The notes under the pieces are model-generated. The model made no database searches. It saw only the letters and a list, made by a program, of their open reading frames with translations, and had not been told where the DNA came from. A stretch of 64,000 nucleotides of DNA from Scylla paramamosain. Taxonomy: Eukaryota; Arthropoda; Malacostraca; Decapoda; Portunidae. Positions 43,483 through 54,348 of the stretch are shown here, one piece after another. The stretch covers positions 7,215,082-7,279,081 of the forward strand of contig NC_087198.1 of assembly GCF_035594125.1 (NCBI RefSeq), in the 5' to 3' direction. Positions within the stretch are counted from its first letter, which is position 1. Every line of letters begins with the position of its first letter. Both the position numbers and the translations under genes were made by a program.

Positions 43483-44183
43483 ATGGAGCAAGCTAACAAA
43501 CATTTCATCTTGAGAACTGCGGGTGAGTACGCCATTACCTTGCACGGCATCTGACATCTTCACCATTGTAAATTACATTAACGTTCTTTGCCAATGAATA
43601 AGAAGAGGGAGAGTGGGAGGGGAAATAAAAACTTTTCCATTGTTCTCATCGTTTTTTTTTTTTTTTGTCTGTTACAGAACGCATCTCTTTCCGCTTTGAT
43701 ATCTATCTGGGCGATGCTGGGGGTAAGCGAAGCCGTGCTGACCATGAGGATGTCAATGTGGAGAAAATGTCAGAACCTGCAAAGAAGAAATTGATCTTTA
43801 GTGATGACGACATGTCGCCACTGCCGGCCAGCCCACCTCCTGACGCTCCATCAGGACAGGAGTCGCAACAGCAGCAGCCGACATCGCAGTCGATTCCGCC
43901 ACCTCAGGAGTCGCTGATGCCACCTCCGACCGAAGCACAGCCGCAACGGTCAGATGAGTCGACAGTAGGCGGCAAAGAGGGTCAGGAGGTGAAGAAGAAG
44001 TCGCAGGAAAACAGAAAAAAAAAAAATATTCCCCCTAACACGCCAGAGGACGACAGCACACCAAAACTCCCCGTTGCTCCAGCCGCCCCTCGTAAGAAGC
44101 TGGTTCCTAGAGTTATTAAAACTACGCCCGTCATTGACAGCGATGACGATGATCTCTTCGCCTTCAATTCGCAAATGTTTTGA
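43483..44183 (+). CDS. spliced Pro-rich acidic/basic protein, unknown function
   Basis: Proposed exons 43483-43522 and 43678-44183, 181 aa. The intron (43523-43677, 155 bp) has GTGAGT at its donor, a T-rich tract and TGTTACAG at its acceptor. It is phase 1, like the polymerase introns. Exon 2 begins with an ERISFRFDIYLG strand-like segment, then becomes disordered: IFSDDDMSP, Pro/Gln-rich (QQQQP, IPPP), a basic KKKSQENRKKK, and an acidic end DSDDDDLFAF. The two Ser/Asp-rich patches look like casein kinase 2 sites. AATAAA at 44232 follows. It resembles a viral phosphoprotein or core protein in composition only, and I do not recognise a family. Confidence 0.65.
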
Positions 44184-44231
44184 ATGAAAGAGATGTATTT
44201 GCCCTAATAAGCAATGAGCTGTATTTGTCCT

Positions 44232-44243
44232 AATAAAAATAAA
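44232..44243 (+). terminator. poly(A) signals after last Polinton gene
   Basis: Two adjacent AATAAA words, about 50 bp after the stop codon at 44183. Confidence 0.7.
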
Positions 44244-44272
44244 ATGTTCCATCGACTCTGCATAACCTTTCT

Positions 44273-45618
44273 AATAATAATAATAATAATAATAATAATA
44301 TTAATAATAATAATAATAATAATGATAGTAATAAGACCGCCATCCGACATAAGTATTACGTCAGCCATGCCGCTGGTGGTCGGTGAAAGTGGAAGAGGCC
44401 GCCGCTCCGCCCTGGCCGTCACAGACGCTTTCTCCAGGTAAAAAGGATGGACAGGTAACGGGATCTCGTGCGGCAGTCGCGACGACCTTGACCATAGGGG
44501 ATGTATTGAGACGTCGGAGGGAACGCGTGATGGCAACACTCGGTCATCCCACCCTCCAGGATTCCGTGAATGAAAGGGAAAGGGCGACTTCTATGGCAAG
44601 CGCCGTCAGAGTCCCCCTAATCACGCGTGTGTGGCGGGCGGCTGCCACGTCTGGCCGCCAGCCCCCCCATCACCTCTCCTCCCCCCCTCCACCCCCTTTT
44701 CACTCAATTATTTTCCGCCCACCATCATTGATTCATTAGTCATTCCATCGTCGCCGAAGCATAAGGACGCACGCCCCCTCACCTCTCCGTCAGTGTCGCC
44801 GTCACCGTCCCTCCCCCCTCCCTCCCCCCCCTTGGTGTTTGCCGTCGTGAATCACCCCCCCCTTCCCAAGCATGGATCTATGGAAAATTGCTATCAGGAT
44901 CACCATCGCAATATGGCTTGCCGTCAGAGTCGCCCCTGGGTGGGTGGGTTGGGGGTGGGGGGGGGGACGTGAAAGGGCGACCTACACGGCATTGCCGTCA
45001 CAGTCCCCTAGCCACGCGTGTGTGTGGCGACTTCCACGTCTGGCCGCCAGTCCACACCCTCCCCCCTCCTTTCACTCAATTATTTTCCACCCACCATCAT
45101 TGATTCATTTAGTCATTCCATCGTCGCCGAAGGATAAGGACGCACGCCCCCCACCTCTCCGTCAGTGTCGCCGTCACCGTCCCTCCCCCCTCCCTCCCCC
45201 CCACCCCTTGGTGTTGCCGTCGTGAATCGCCATCCTCCCTTTCCCAAGCCTGGGTCTCCATCCTGACATGGACTGCCACTGAAGTCTACGGAAAATTGCT
45301 GTCAGGTTTCCCCATTGCAACTTGATCAGCCCCACACTCACAATATGGCATGCCATCAGAGTCGCTCCTGGGGTGGGGGTGGGATCCCCCTCCCCCCCCC
45401 TCCCCCCCCCTCCCTCCCCCCCCCCTCCCTCCCTCTCCCATCCCCCAACACTCTATTTACAGTCAGGGTCTCCATCCTGAAATGGATTGCCACTCCGGGT
45501 AATTGCCATGGGGGTCGAGCCCCCCTAAAAAGGCTTGCCACTGAGGTCCCCATGCAATGGGGACCTCAGTGGCAAGCCTTTTTAGGGGGGCGACCCCCAT
45601 GGCAATTTCCCAACTACT
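44273..45618 (-). repeat. right terminal inverted repeat of the Polinton
   Basis: Reverse complement of the left repeat. The unique part is 44321-45618 (1,298 bp), followed inward by an (AAT)n tract (44273-44320). It carries the same two subterminal units and the same G/C-runs. The tip is CCCAACTACT. Confidence 0.95.
45501..45607. repeat. terminal hairpin palindrome, right end
   Basis: Mirror copy of the palindrome at 29628-29734, with the same loop and bulge. Confidence 0.95.
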
Positions 45619-45624
45619 CTCCGT
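45619..45624. repeat. Polinton 6 bp target-site duplication, right
   Basis: CTCCGT, identical to 29611-29616. Confidence 0.95.
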
Positions 45625-46335
45625 GGATCGTTAATCCTATTACTGTTTTATGTCATGTGACTACGTCTCTTGAACGCTTGGATTTGGTGGAGCAAGGTGG
45701 CCAGGGTGTGGGGCCAGTGCAAGTGATCTCAGGACTGCTTTGGGCTCCATAGGACCAGTGATGTATGTATAATTTATACTACTATGTTTTCACGTTGTAT
45801 TTTACTGTGGGGTTAGAGAGTTACGCGGTGTTGGGTGAAATAGTGTTATGATGAATATTCAGTATTGGTGTTACATGTTTAGTTTTGATAATAGCGCAGG
45901 TTTTTATTGTTGTGTGAATTTATGACGTGATTCAGGTTACGCTGCATGGTAACTGTCCGAGTGGTGACAAGTGTGCATATTTGAGGCGGCTGTCCAGCAC
46001 TGCTTAGGACAAAAGTGGTGTAGGCTCATTGAATTATGTATACCTTTCAGCATTATGTTTCTTTCCGTATAATGATTATTATTTACATACATGTGTATGG
46101 TGAAAATAGATCATGGATTTGGTACAACATTTTCGCTTTTTCTCTGGTATATTTTACCACTATCAGCTTTGGGGCCATGTTTTGTGGTGTATTTATATCA
46201 TTAACATTGTGAGTTTATTGATTTATTGTACTGGCCAGGATTACATTGTCAGTATCAATTATCTTATTGTGATATATTTATCAGGTTGATATTAAACATT
46301 TGACGGCGCTCAGCCAGGCTACTTTTGTCCTACAG
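45625..46335. other. non-satellite island, right part
   Basis: About 710 bp of AT-rich, non-repetitive sequence continuing the island that the Polinton split. A short open stretch reads to a stop near 45752, but no protein family is recognised. It ends near TTTTGTCCTACAG, after which satellite resumes. It could be a host gene end or an older unrecognised insertion. Confidence 0.55.
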
Positions 46336-49300
46336 GTATGGTTAGGTGATAATAGGTGAGATTAGGTAATGTTAGGTGAGCTTGGGTGTGGTTAGGTGAG
46401 GTTATGAATGATTATTTGAGGATAGTTGAAGTTAGGTGAGGTTAAGTGAGGTTAAGTAATGTTAGGTGAGGTTAGGTGAAATGAGATGATATTAGCTGAA
46501 GTTTGAGATAGTAGGTTGAGACTAAGATAATTAGGTATGATTAAGAGAGGTTAAGTAACGTTAGGAGAGGTTAGGTGTAGTTATGTGTCGTGAGGTGATA
46601 TTAAGTTAGGTTGGATGAGGTTGAGAGATGTTATGTTTAATTGTCATTAGGTGATTTTATTTGAGGTTATATGGGTTTAGGTTATGTCAGTTGTGCTTAG
46701 GTGTGGTTAGGGAAGGTTCTGTAAGGTTAAGTGAGGTTGGTAGTTGTTAGGTAAGGTTAGGTGTGGTCCGGTGAGGATAGATGAGGTTAGGTGAGTTTAG
46801 GTGGTTAGGTATGATTAGAAGAGTTTAGTTGACGTTAGGTATGGTTAGGAGAGGTTAGATGAAGTTAGGTGAAATTAGGTGTGGTTAGGTCACAATACTT
46901 GAGGTTAGATGACGTTATGTGAGGTTAGGTGAGGTTAGCTGTGAATAAGTGACGTTTTGTGAGGTTAATTGGGGTTAAGAGAGGTTAGATGAGCTTAGGT
47001 GTTAAAATGTGAGGTTGGTTGGGGTTAGGTCAAGTTATGGGAGGTTAGGTGAGGTTATGAAAAAATAGGTGGTTAGGTGAGGTTAGGTATGGTTAGGAGA
47101 GGTTTCGTGAGGCTAGGCAAGGTGAGGTTAGGTGTGATTAGGTGATGTTAGGAGAGGTTAGGTAATGTTAGATGTTGTTACTTGAAGTTAGGTTAGGTTG
47201 GGTTAGGTTAGGAGTGGATAGGTGAGTTAAGGTGAGGTTAGGTTTGGTTATGTGAAGTTAGATGAATTTAGGAGAGTTTAAGTGAGATTAAATAAGGTTA
47301 GAAGACATTATTTGAGGTTAGGTGTGGTCAGATCAGGCTAGGTGAGGTTAGGTGTGATTGGGTGAACTTAGGTAAAGTTAGGTTAGGTTAAGTTAGTTTA
47401 GGTTCGGTTAGGTTAAGTGAGGTTTAGGTGAGGTTAGCTGAGGTTAGGTGAGGTTACATAAGTATAGGCAAAGTGTTACATATGGTTAGGTATGGTTAGG
47501 AGTGGTTAGGTGAGGTTAGGTAAAAATAAGTGAGGTTAGGTGAGGTTATCTGAGGTTATGTGAGGTTAGTTGAGGTCAGGTATGGTTAGGTGAGGTTAGG
47601 TGAGGTTAGGTGTAGTTAGGTGTGATTAGTGAGTTTAGGTTTGATTAGGTGAATTTAGGTGATTTAGGTGAAGTTACATTAAGAGAGTTTAGGTGAGTTA
47701 GGTTTCGTTAGGTGAGGTTAAATTAGGTTAGGTAGGTGAGATAATGTGAGGTTAGGCGAGGTTATTTGAGGTTAGGTGAGGTTATGTGTGGTTAGGTGTT
47801 GTTAGATAACGTTATGTAAGTTTGGGTGAGGATATTTCTGTTAGTGGTGTAGTTAGGTGAGGTTAGGTGTGGTTTTGTGTGGTTAGGAGAGTTTAGGTAA
47901 TGTTAATTAGGGTCATGCTTCGTTAAGGGAAGTTAGGTTAAGTTATGTGTGGATAGGTCTCATTAGGTCTGGTTAGGAGAGGTTAGGTAAGGTTAAGTGA
48001 GGTTAGGTGAGGTTATGATAGGTTAGGTTATGTTAGGTGTGCTTAGGTGAGGTTAAGTGAGGTTAGGTGTACATAACTGACGTTAGGTAAGGGTATGAGA
48101 GGTTAGGTGAAGTTGGGTATGCTTAGATGAGTTTAGGTGAGGTTAGTTGAGGTTAAGTGTGCTTAGGTGAAGTTAAACGAGGTTAGATGTGCTTATATGA
48201 GGTTAGGTGAGGTTATATGATGTCAGGTGTGGTTAGTTGGAGTTGTTTAGATGAAGTTAGATGAAGTTAGTTAAAATTATGTGTGGTTAGGTGGGGTTAT
48301 GGGAAGTTAGGTGTGCTCTTGGGAGGTTAGGTGAAGTTTTGTGTGCTTATGTGTGGTTAGGTGAGGTTATTAAGGGTTAGGTGAGGTTAGATGAGGTTAG
48401 ATAATGCTTGGTGTAGTTAGGTGTTATTATATTAGGTAAGGAGTTTATGAGATGTTAAATGATATTAGAGAAGATTAGGTGAGGTTAGATATGTTTAAAT
48501 GATGGTTAGATGAGGTTATCTGTGGGTAGGTGAATTTAGCTTAGGTTAGTTTAGTTTTAGGTTCGGTAATATTAAGTGAGCTTAGGTGAGATTAGCTAAC
48601 ATTAGATGAGGTTACATTATGTTAGATGACGTTTTGTATGGTTAGTTGATGTTAGGTGTGGTTATTTATGCTTTTGTGTTGTTAAATTAGGTTAGGTGAA
48701 GTTAGGTAAGGTTAGGTGAGGGTAAGTGAGGACAGTTATGTTATTGAGGTTAGATGTAGTTAGGTAAGGTTAGATAAGATTAGATTTTTTGAGGTCTCAT
48801 TAGGTGAAGTTATGTGTGATTAAGTGCGATTAGGTGAGTTTTGTGAGGCGACGTTAGGTTAGCTGAGGTTTGGAGAGGTTAGGTGTGGTTAGGTGCGGTT
48901 AGATGTTATTAGATGAGGTTTGACATCCTTATATGAGATTAGGTGACGTTAGGAGAGGTTAGGTAAGGTTTCGTGAGGTTAGATGTGGTTAGGAGTGGTT
49001 AAGAGAGATTAGGTGAGGTTATGTGAGGTTAGGTGTGTTTAGAAGTGTTTATGTGAGGTTGGTTGAGGTCAGGTTGCGTTGAGTGAGGTTAGGTTAAGTT
49101 AGGTATAGATATGTGTAGTTAGTTGTGGTTAGGAGAGGTTAGGTGAGAATTGGTGAGTTTAGGTGAGGTTAGGTGAGTTTAGGTAAAGTTAATTGAGATA
49201 AGAAGATGTTAGACCAGGCTAATTGAGATGTTAAGAGATGTTAGGTGAGCATAGGTGAGGTTAGGTGAAGCTAAGTAAGGTTTTATATGGATAGGTATGG

Positions 49301-52300
49301 TTAGGTGAGTTTAGGTGAGGTTCGTTGATGGTATGTGTGCTTAAGAGAGGTTATGTTAGGGTAGGTGTTGTTAGATGAGGTTAGATGTCTATAAATAAGT
49401 TTTTTTTTTAGTTTACTTCAGATTAAGTGTGCTTAGGTGTTGTTAGATGAAGTTAGATGTGCTTAGGTAAAGTTAGGTAAGGTAATATGAGGTTAGGTGG
49501 TGTTAGATTAGTTTAGGTGTGGTTAGGTGAGGTTAAGAAAGGTTTGGTGTGCTAGGAAAAATTAGGAACGGTTTAGGAAGGTTAGGTGTCCTTAGCTGTA
49601 ATTAGATGAGGGTAGGTGTGCTAAGATTAAGTTAGGTGAGGTTAAAACAGGTTAGATGAGATTATGTGAGGTTATGTTATGCTATGTGTGGTTAGGTTTT
49701 GTTAGGCAAGGTTAGTTGTGGTTAGGTGTGTTTAGTAGTACTTAAGAGAGGTTAGGTGAGATTAGATGTTTTTAGGTGAGGTTAAGTGAGGTTAGTTATA
49801 GTTAGGTGAGGTTATTTGTCGTTAAGAGAAGTTACATGAGAATAGGAGAGTTCGGTGTGGTTAGGTGAGATTACTTGAGCTTAGCTAAGTTTAGGTAAGG
49901 TTGTGTAAGGTTAACTGAGGTTAAGTGATGATAGGTGAAGTTAGGCAAGGTTAAGTTTCATTAAGAGAAGTTAAGTGAGGTTAAGTATGGTTAGGTTTAG
50001 TTAGGTGTGGTTAAGAGAGGTTAGGTGAGGTTATTTGAGCTTAGCTGTGGTTAGGTGAGGTTAAGTAAGGTAAGGTGTGGTTGAGTGAGTTTAGGTGATA
50101 TTTGATGTATTTACAAGACATTAGGTGAAGTTAGAAAAGGTTTTAGAGGTCTTTTGTGAGGTTAGTTGAGGTTATGACAGGTTATGTTTAGGCAAGGATA
50201 TGTGAGGTTAATTGTGATTACTTGAGATTTTGTGAGGTTTGGTGTTGTTAGGAAAGGTTTGGTGAGGGTCAGTGAGGTTTAATGAGGTTAAGTGTTGTTA
50301 GTTAAGGTTAGGTGATGTTAGGTTAGGTTAGGTGTGGTTAGGTTAGTATAGGTAAGGATTGGTGATTTTAGGTATGGTTAGGTGAGGTTAGGTGAAGATA
50401 AGTAAGGTTAGTTGAGGGTAGGTGATATTAGCTAGCATTACGTGAGGTTATGTGTTGTTAGGTTATGTTAGATATGGTTAGATAATATTAGCTAGGGTTA
50501 CGTGAAATTACGTGAGGTAAGAGTAGTTTATGTTAGGTATGGTTAGGTGAGGTTAAGTTAGGTTATGTGAGCTTATATGTGTTTAGGTATGGTTACATGA
50601 TGTTAGTTGAGGTTAGATGCGATCAGGTGTGATTAGGTGAGGCTAGATGACTTAAGAGAGATTATGTGAGATTAGATGAACTTAAGAGAGGCTAGGTAAG
50701 GTTATAGTAGGTTTGGTATAGGTGAGTTATAGGTGAGGTTAGGTGGGCTTATGTGATGTTAGCTGATGTTAACTTGGATGTGGTTAGGTGTGGTTAGGTG
50801 TGGTTAGATGTGGTTAATTGTGGTTAGGTGAGGTTGCATATGGTTAGGTTTGGTTAGATGATATTAGGTGAGGTTAGGTTCGGTTAGCTTTGATTATGTA
50901 AGGTTAGGCCACTTAGATGAGATTAAGTGCGGTTATGTGAGGTTAAGACAGGTTAGGTAAGGTTAGTTGTGGTTATGTGAGGTCAGGTGAGGTTAGATGA
51001 AGTTAGGTATGCATAAATTAAGTGAGGTTATAGAGGTTATGAGGTGTTAAATTAGGTTAAATTGGTTAGGTGTGGTTAGGAGAGGTTAGGTGAGGTTAGG
51101 TAAGATTAAGTGTACTCGTAGTTTGATGTGGTTAGGTGAGGCTACATGTGGTTAGGTTTGGTTAGATGAGGGTAGGTTATGCTAGGTGACGTTATTTGTG
51201 ATTATTTGAGGTTATGAGTTAAGGTGAAGATAGGAGAGACTAGGTGAGGTTAGGTGCAGTTAGGTGTGGTTAGGTGATGTGACGTTAAGTGAGGTTACAT
51301 ATGGTTAGATGAGGTTATATTAAGGTTCGCTGAGGTTAGGTGAGGTTAGGTGTGGTTTTGTGTTTTTAGGTGATATTAAGTGACGTTAACTGAGATTACA
51401 AAAGGCTATGTGGGATTAGGTATGGTTAGGTATGGATAGATGTAGTTGGGAAAGATTAGATGAGGTTAGGTGTGATTAAATTAGATTAGGGAATATTAGG
51501 TGTTTTTAGGATAGTTTAGGTGAAGTTAAGTGAGGTTAGGTGTGGTAAGTAAGGTTAGATAAAAAGTAGGGGAGGTTAAATGAGATAAGGATGGATAGGT
51601 GTGGTCATGAGAGTTTAGGAGAGGTTAGGTGTGGTTAGGTGAGGTTAGATGTGTTTTGGTGAGGTTAAGTGATGTTAGGTGAGTTTATGTGGGGTTGGTT
51701 GAGTTGGTTGTGTTTAAGTGTGGTTAGATGAGGTTAAGTGTGCTAAGGTTAGTGATGTTAGGTGTTATTAAGTGAGTATATGTGAGGTTAGGTGGGTTTA
51801 GGTGAGGTTAGATAAGGTTTTGCATGTTCAGGAGAGTTTAGATTAGGTGTGGTTAGGTGTGGTTATGTGAGGTTAGGTGTATTTAGGTGTGGTGAAGTGA
51901 GATTAGTTAATGTTAGGTGAGGTTAGGTGAGATTAGCTGATGTTAGGTCTGCTCAGAGATTTAAGTGAGGTTAGTTGTATTTAGTTGTGCTTGGGTGAGC
52001 TTAAGTAATTTTAGGAGAGGTTAGGTGTCCTTAATAAGGTTAAGAAAGGTTTTGCTTGGTTAGGTGAGGTTATGTGAGGTTAGGCGTTGTAAGGTTTAGG
52101 TGAGGTAAGGTGATGTTAGGTGTGTTTAGTTTTGCTTAGGAAAGGTTAGGTGAAGTTAGTTTAGGTTAGGTTAGGTTAGGTGAACATATGTGAGTTTAGG
52201 TATTGGTAGGTGAGGTTAGGTGTGGTTATTTGTTTTTAGGAAGGTGAAGTTAAATGTTATTAGATGAGGTTAAGTGACGTTAGATGTGGTTAGGTGAGCA

Positions 52301-52590
52301 TATGTGAAGTTAGGTTAGATTAGGTGATATTAGGTGTGTTTAGGAAAGGTTTGCTCAAGTTAGCTATAGTTAGTGAGGATAAGAGATGAAGAGAAGTGTG
52401 GTTAAGAGATGTTATGGAAGGTTAGTGAAGTTAATTTAGTTGATTTTAGATTAGGTGAGGTTAGATAAAGTTAGTTGATATTAAGTGAGGTTAGGTGATA
52501 TTAGGTATAGTTATGGTTAGGTGAAGTTAGGTAAGGTTAGGTGTGGTTAGATTAGGTTAGAATAGGATATTTCATGTTAGGTGAGCTTAT
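46336..52590 (+). repeat. TTAGGTGAGG satellite (block 3)
   Basis: About 6.2 kb of degenerate decamers, same orientation as blocks 1 and 2, with no gene. A short T9 run lies near 49405. Confidence 0.95.
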
Positions 52591-52693
52591 AATATTTCCC
52601 TCCTAGATTAGACTTACCTTTAGGATTAATGTTAAGTTTTTCCCCATCCCCTATGTACATTTTCAGTTTGTCAACTGCCTAAATAATAAACCG

Positions 52694-52770
<77 letters not shown>
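52591..52770 (+). mobile_element. LINE family 2, 5'-truncated 3' end with (TTA)n tail
   Basis: About 95 bp match the 3' end of the decayed LINE at 20451-20545 in reverse complement (shared AGGATTAATGTTAAGT, TGTACATTTTCAGTTTGT, AATAATAAACC), followed by about 26 TTA triplets. The same satellite segment at 54047-54110 lacks it, so the insertion limits are clear (CTTAT before, ATGAG after). Confidence 0.9.
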
Positions 52771-52772
<2 letters not shown>

Positions 52773-54348
52773 GAGATTAGGTGATTTTATGTGAGATTAG
52801 GTATAATTAGATAAGGATAGATGAGATTAGGTGAGGTTAAATGAGGTTAGCTGTGGTTAGGTGATGTTAGGTAAGGTTATGAATGATTAGTTGAGGACAG
52901 TTGAAGTTAGATGAAGTTATGTAAGGTTAGGTGAGGTTAAATCAGGTAAGGTTAGGTTAGGTGAATTTTAAAGATATTAGGTAAGGTTTTGGGAGGTTAG
53001 GTGAGCTTAAAGTGATGTTAGGTCTGGTTAGGTAAGGTTGTGTGATGTTAGATTTTGTAATATGTGTAAAGGTTAGGTGAGGTTAAGTGAGGTCAGGTGA
53101 GTTTAGGTGTAGTTAGGTGTTGTTAGATTAGGTTAGGTGTTGGTAGTTGAGGTTAGGTGAGAATAGGTATGGTTAAGTGAGTATAATTAAGGTTAGGTGA
53201 GGTAAGTTAAGGTTTGGTGAGGTCATTTCATGTTACATGTGGTTAGGTGAGGTTAGGTAAGGATAAGTGAGGTTATGTGATGTTAACTGTGGTTAAGTGA
53301 GGTTAGGTGATGTTAGGTGTGGATAGGTGAGGTTAGGTAACTTTAGGTTAGGTGTGAATAGGTGAGGCTATTTTTTCTTAGGTGTTGTTAACTTTGGTTT
53401 GCTGAAGTCAGGTGTTAGTATGGTTAAGTGAGGCTATAAGAGGTTAGTTAATGTAAGGTGAGTTAGGTGAGGTTAGGGAAGGTTAGCTGGGGTTAGGAGA
53501 GGTTAGGTGAAGATTGGTGTGGTTAGGCGAAATTAGGTGAGGTTAGATGTGGTTAGATGTCATTAGGTGAGGTTGAGTGTAGTGTGATTAGGTGAGATTA
53601 GGAACTTATGTGAAGTGAATTTAAGTTAGGTGAGGCTTGGAGACGATAAACGAGTATAGGTGTGGTTAGGTGAATTTAGCTGACGTTAGTTAATGTTAGT
53701 TTATGGTGGGTTTGGTGTGATCAGAGTTTAGGTGACTTAGGTGATGTTAGGTGTGGTTAGGTGAGACATTTCTGCTTAGCTGAGATTAGGTGTTGTTAGA
53801 AGAGGTTAGGTAAAGTTATTTGAGATTAGATGTAGTCAAGTGAGGTTATGTAAGGTTAGTTGTCCTTAGGTATGTTTAAGTGATGTTAGGTAAGGTTATT
53901 TGTGAGTATGTGTTGTCAGGGGAGGTTATATAAGCTTAGCTGTGGTTAAGTGAGATTAGCTTAGGTTAGGAAACATAAGGTGATATTAGTTGAGGATAGG
54001 TAATGTTAGGTATAGTTTTGGCTAGGTGAAGTTAGGTAAGGTTAGGTGTGGTTAGATTAGGTTAGAATAGGATATTTCATGTTAGGTGAGCTTATATGAG
54101 ATTAGGTGATTTTATGTGAGGTTAGGTATATTTAGATAAGGATAGATGAGATTAGGTGAGGTTAAGTGAGGTTAGCTGTGGTTAGGTGATGTTAGGTAAG
54201 GTTATGAGTGGTTAGTTGAGGACAGTTGAAGTTAGATGAAGTTATGTAAGGTTAGGTGAGGTTAAATCGGGTAAGGTTAAGTTAGGTGAATATTAAAGAT
54301 ATTAGGTAAGGTTGTGGGAGGTTAGGTGAGGTTAAGTGATGTTAGGTC
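52771..54348 (+). repeat. TTAGGTGAGG satellite (block 4) with a large duplication
   Basis: Decamer array. 52500-53035 (minus the 180 bp insertion) is nearly repeated at 54005-54348: both contain GGTTAGAATAGGATATTTCATG, GTTGAGGACAGTTGAAG and AAGATATTAGGTAAGG. This shows a higher-order duplication on top of the decamer. Confidence 0.9.

Larger units (their letters stand above)
29617..45618 (+). mobile_element. complete Maverick/Polinton DNA transposon, 16,002 bp
   Basis: Self-synthesising DNA transposon and virus-like element. Evidence: termini AGTAGTTGGG...CCCAACTACT; a 6 bp target-site duplication; inverted repeats of about 1.3 kb; and the full core set of Polinton genes (protein-primed-type DNA polymerase B, retrovirus-like integrase, packaging ATPase, adenain-like protease, capsid protein), all on one strand and all open. 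The two terminal repeats differ by about one base in length over the unique part and give identical translations, which suggests recent insertion or recent repair. The integrase catalyses insertion. Polymerase, capsid, ATPase and protease would support copying and possible virion formation. Animal relatives called adintoviruses share this set. Confidence 0.96.
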
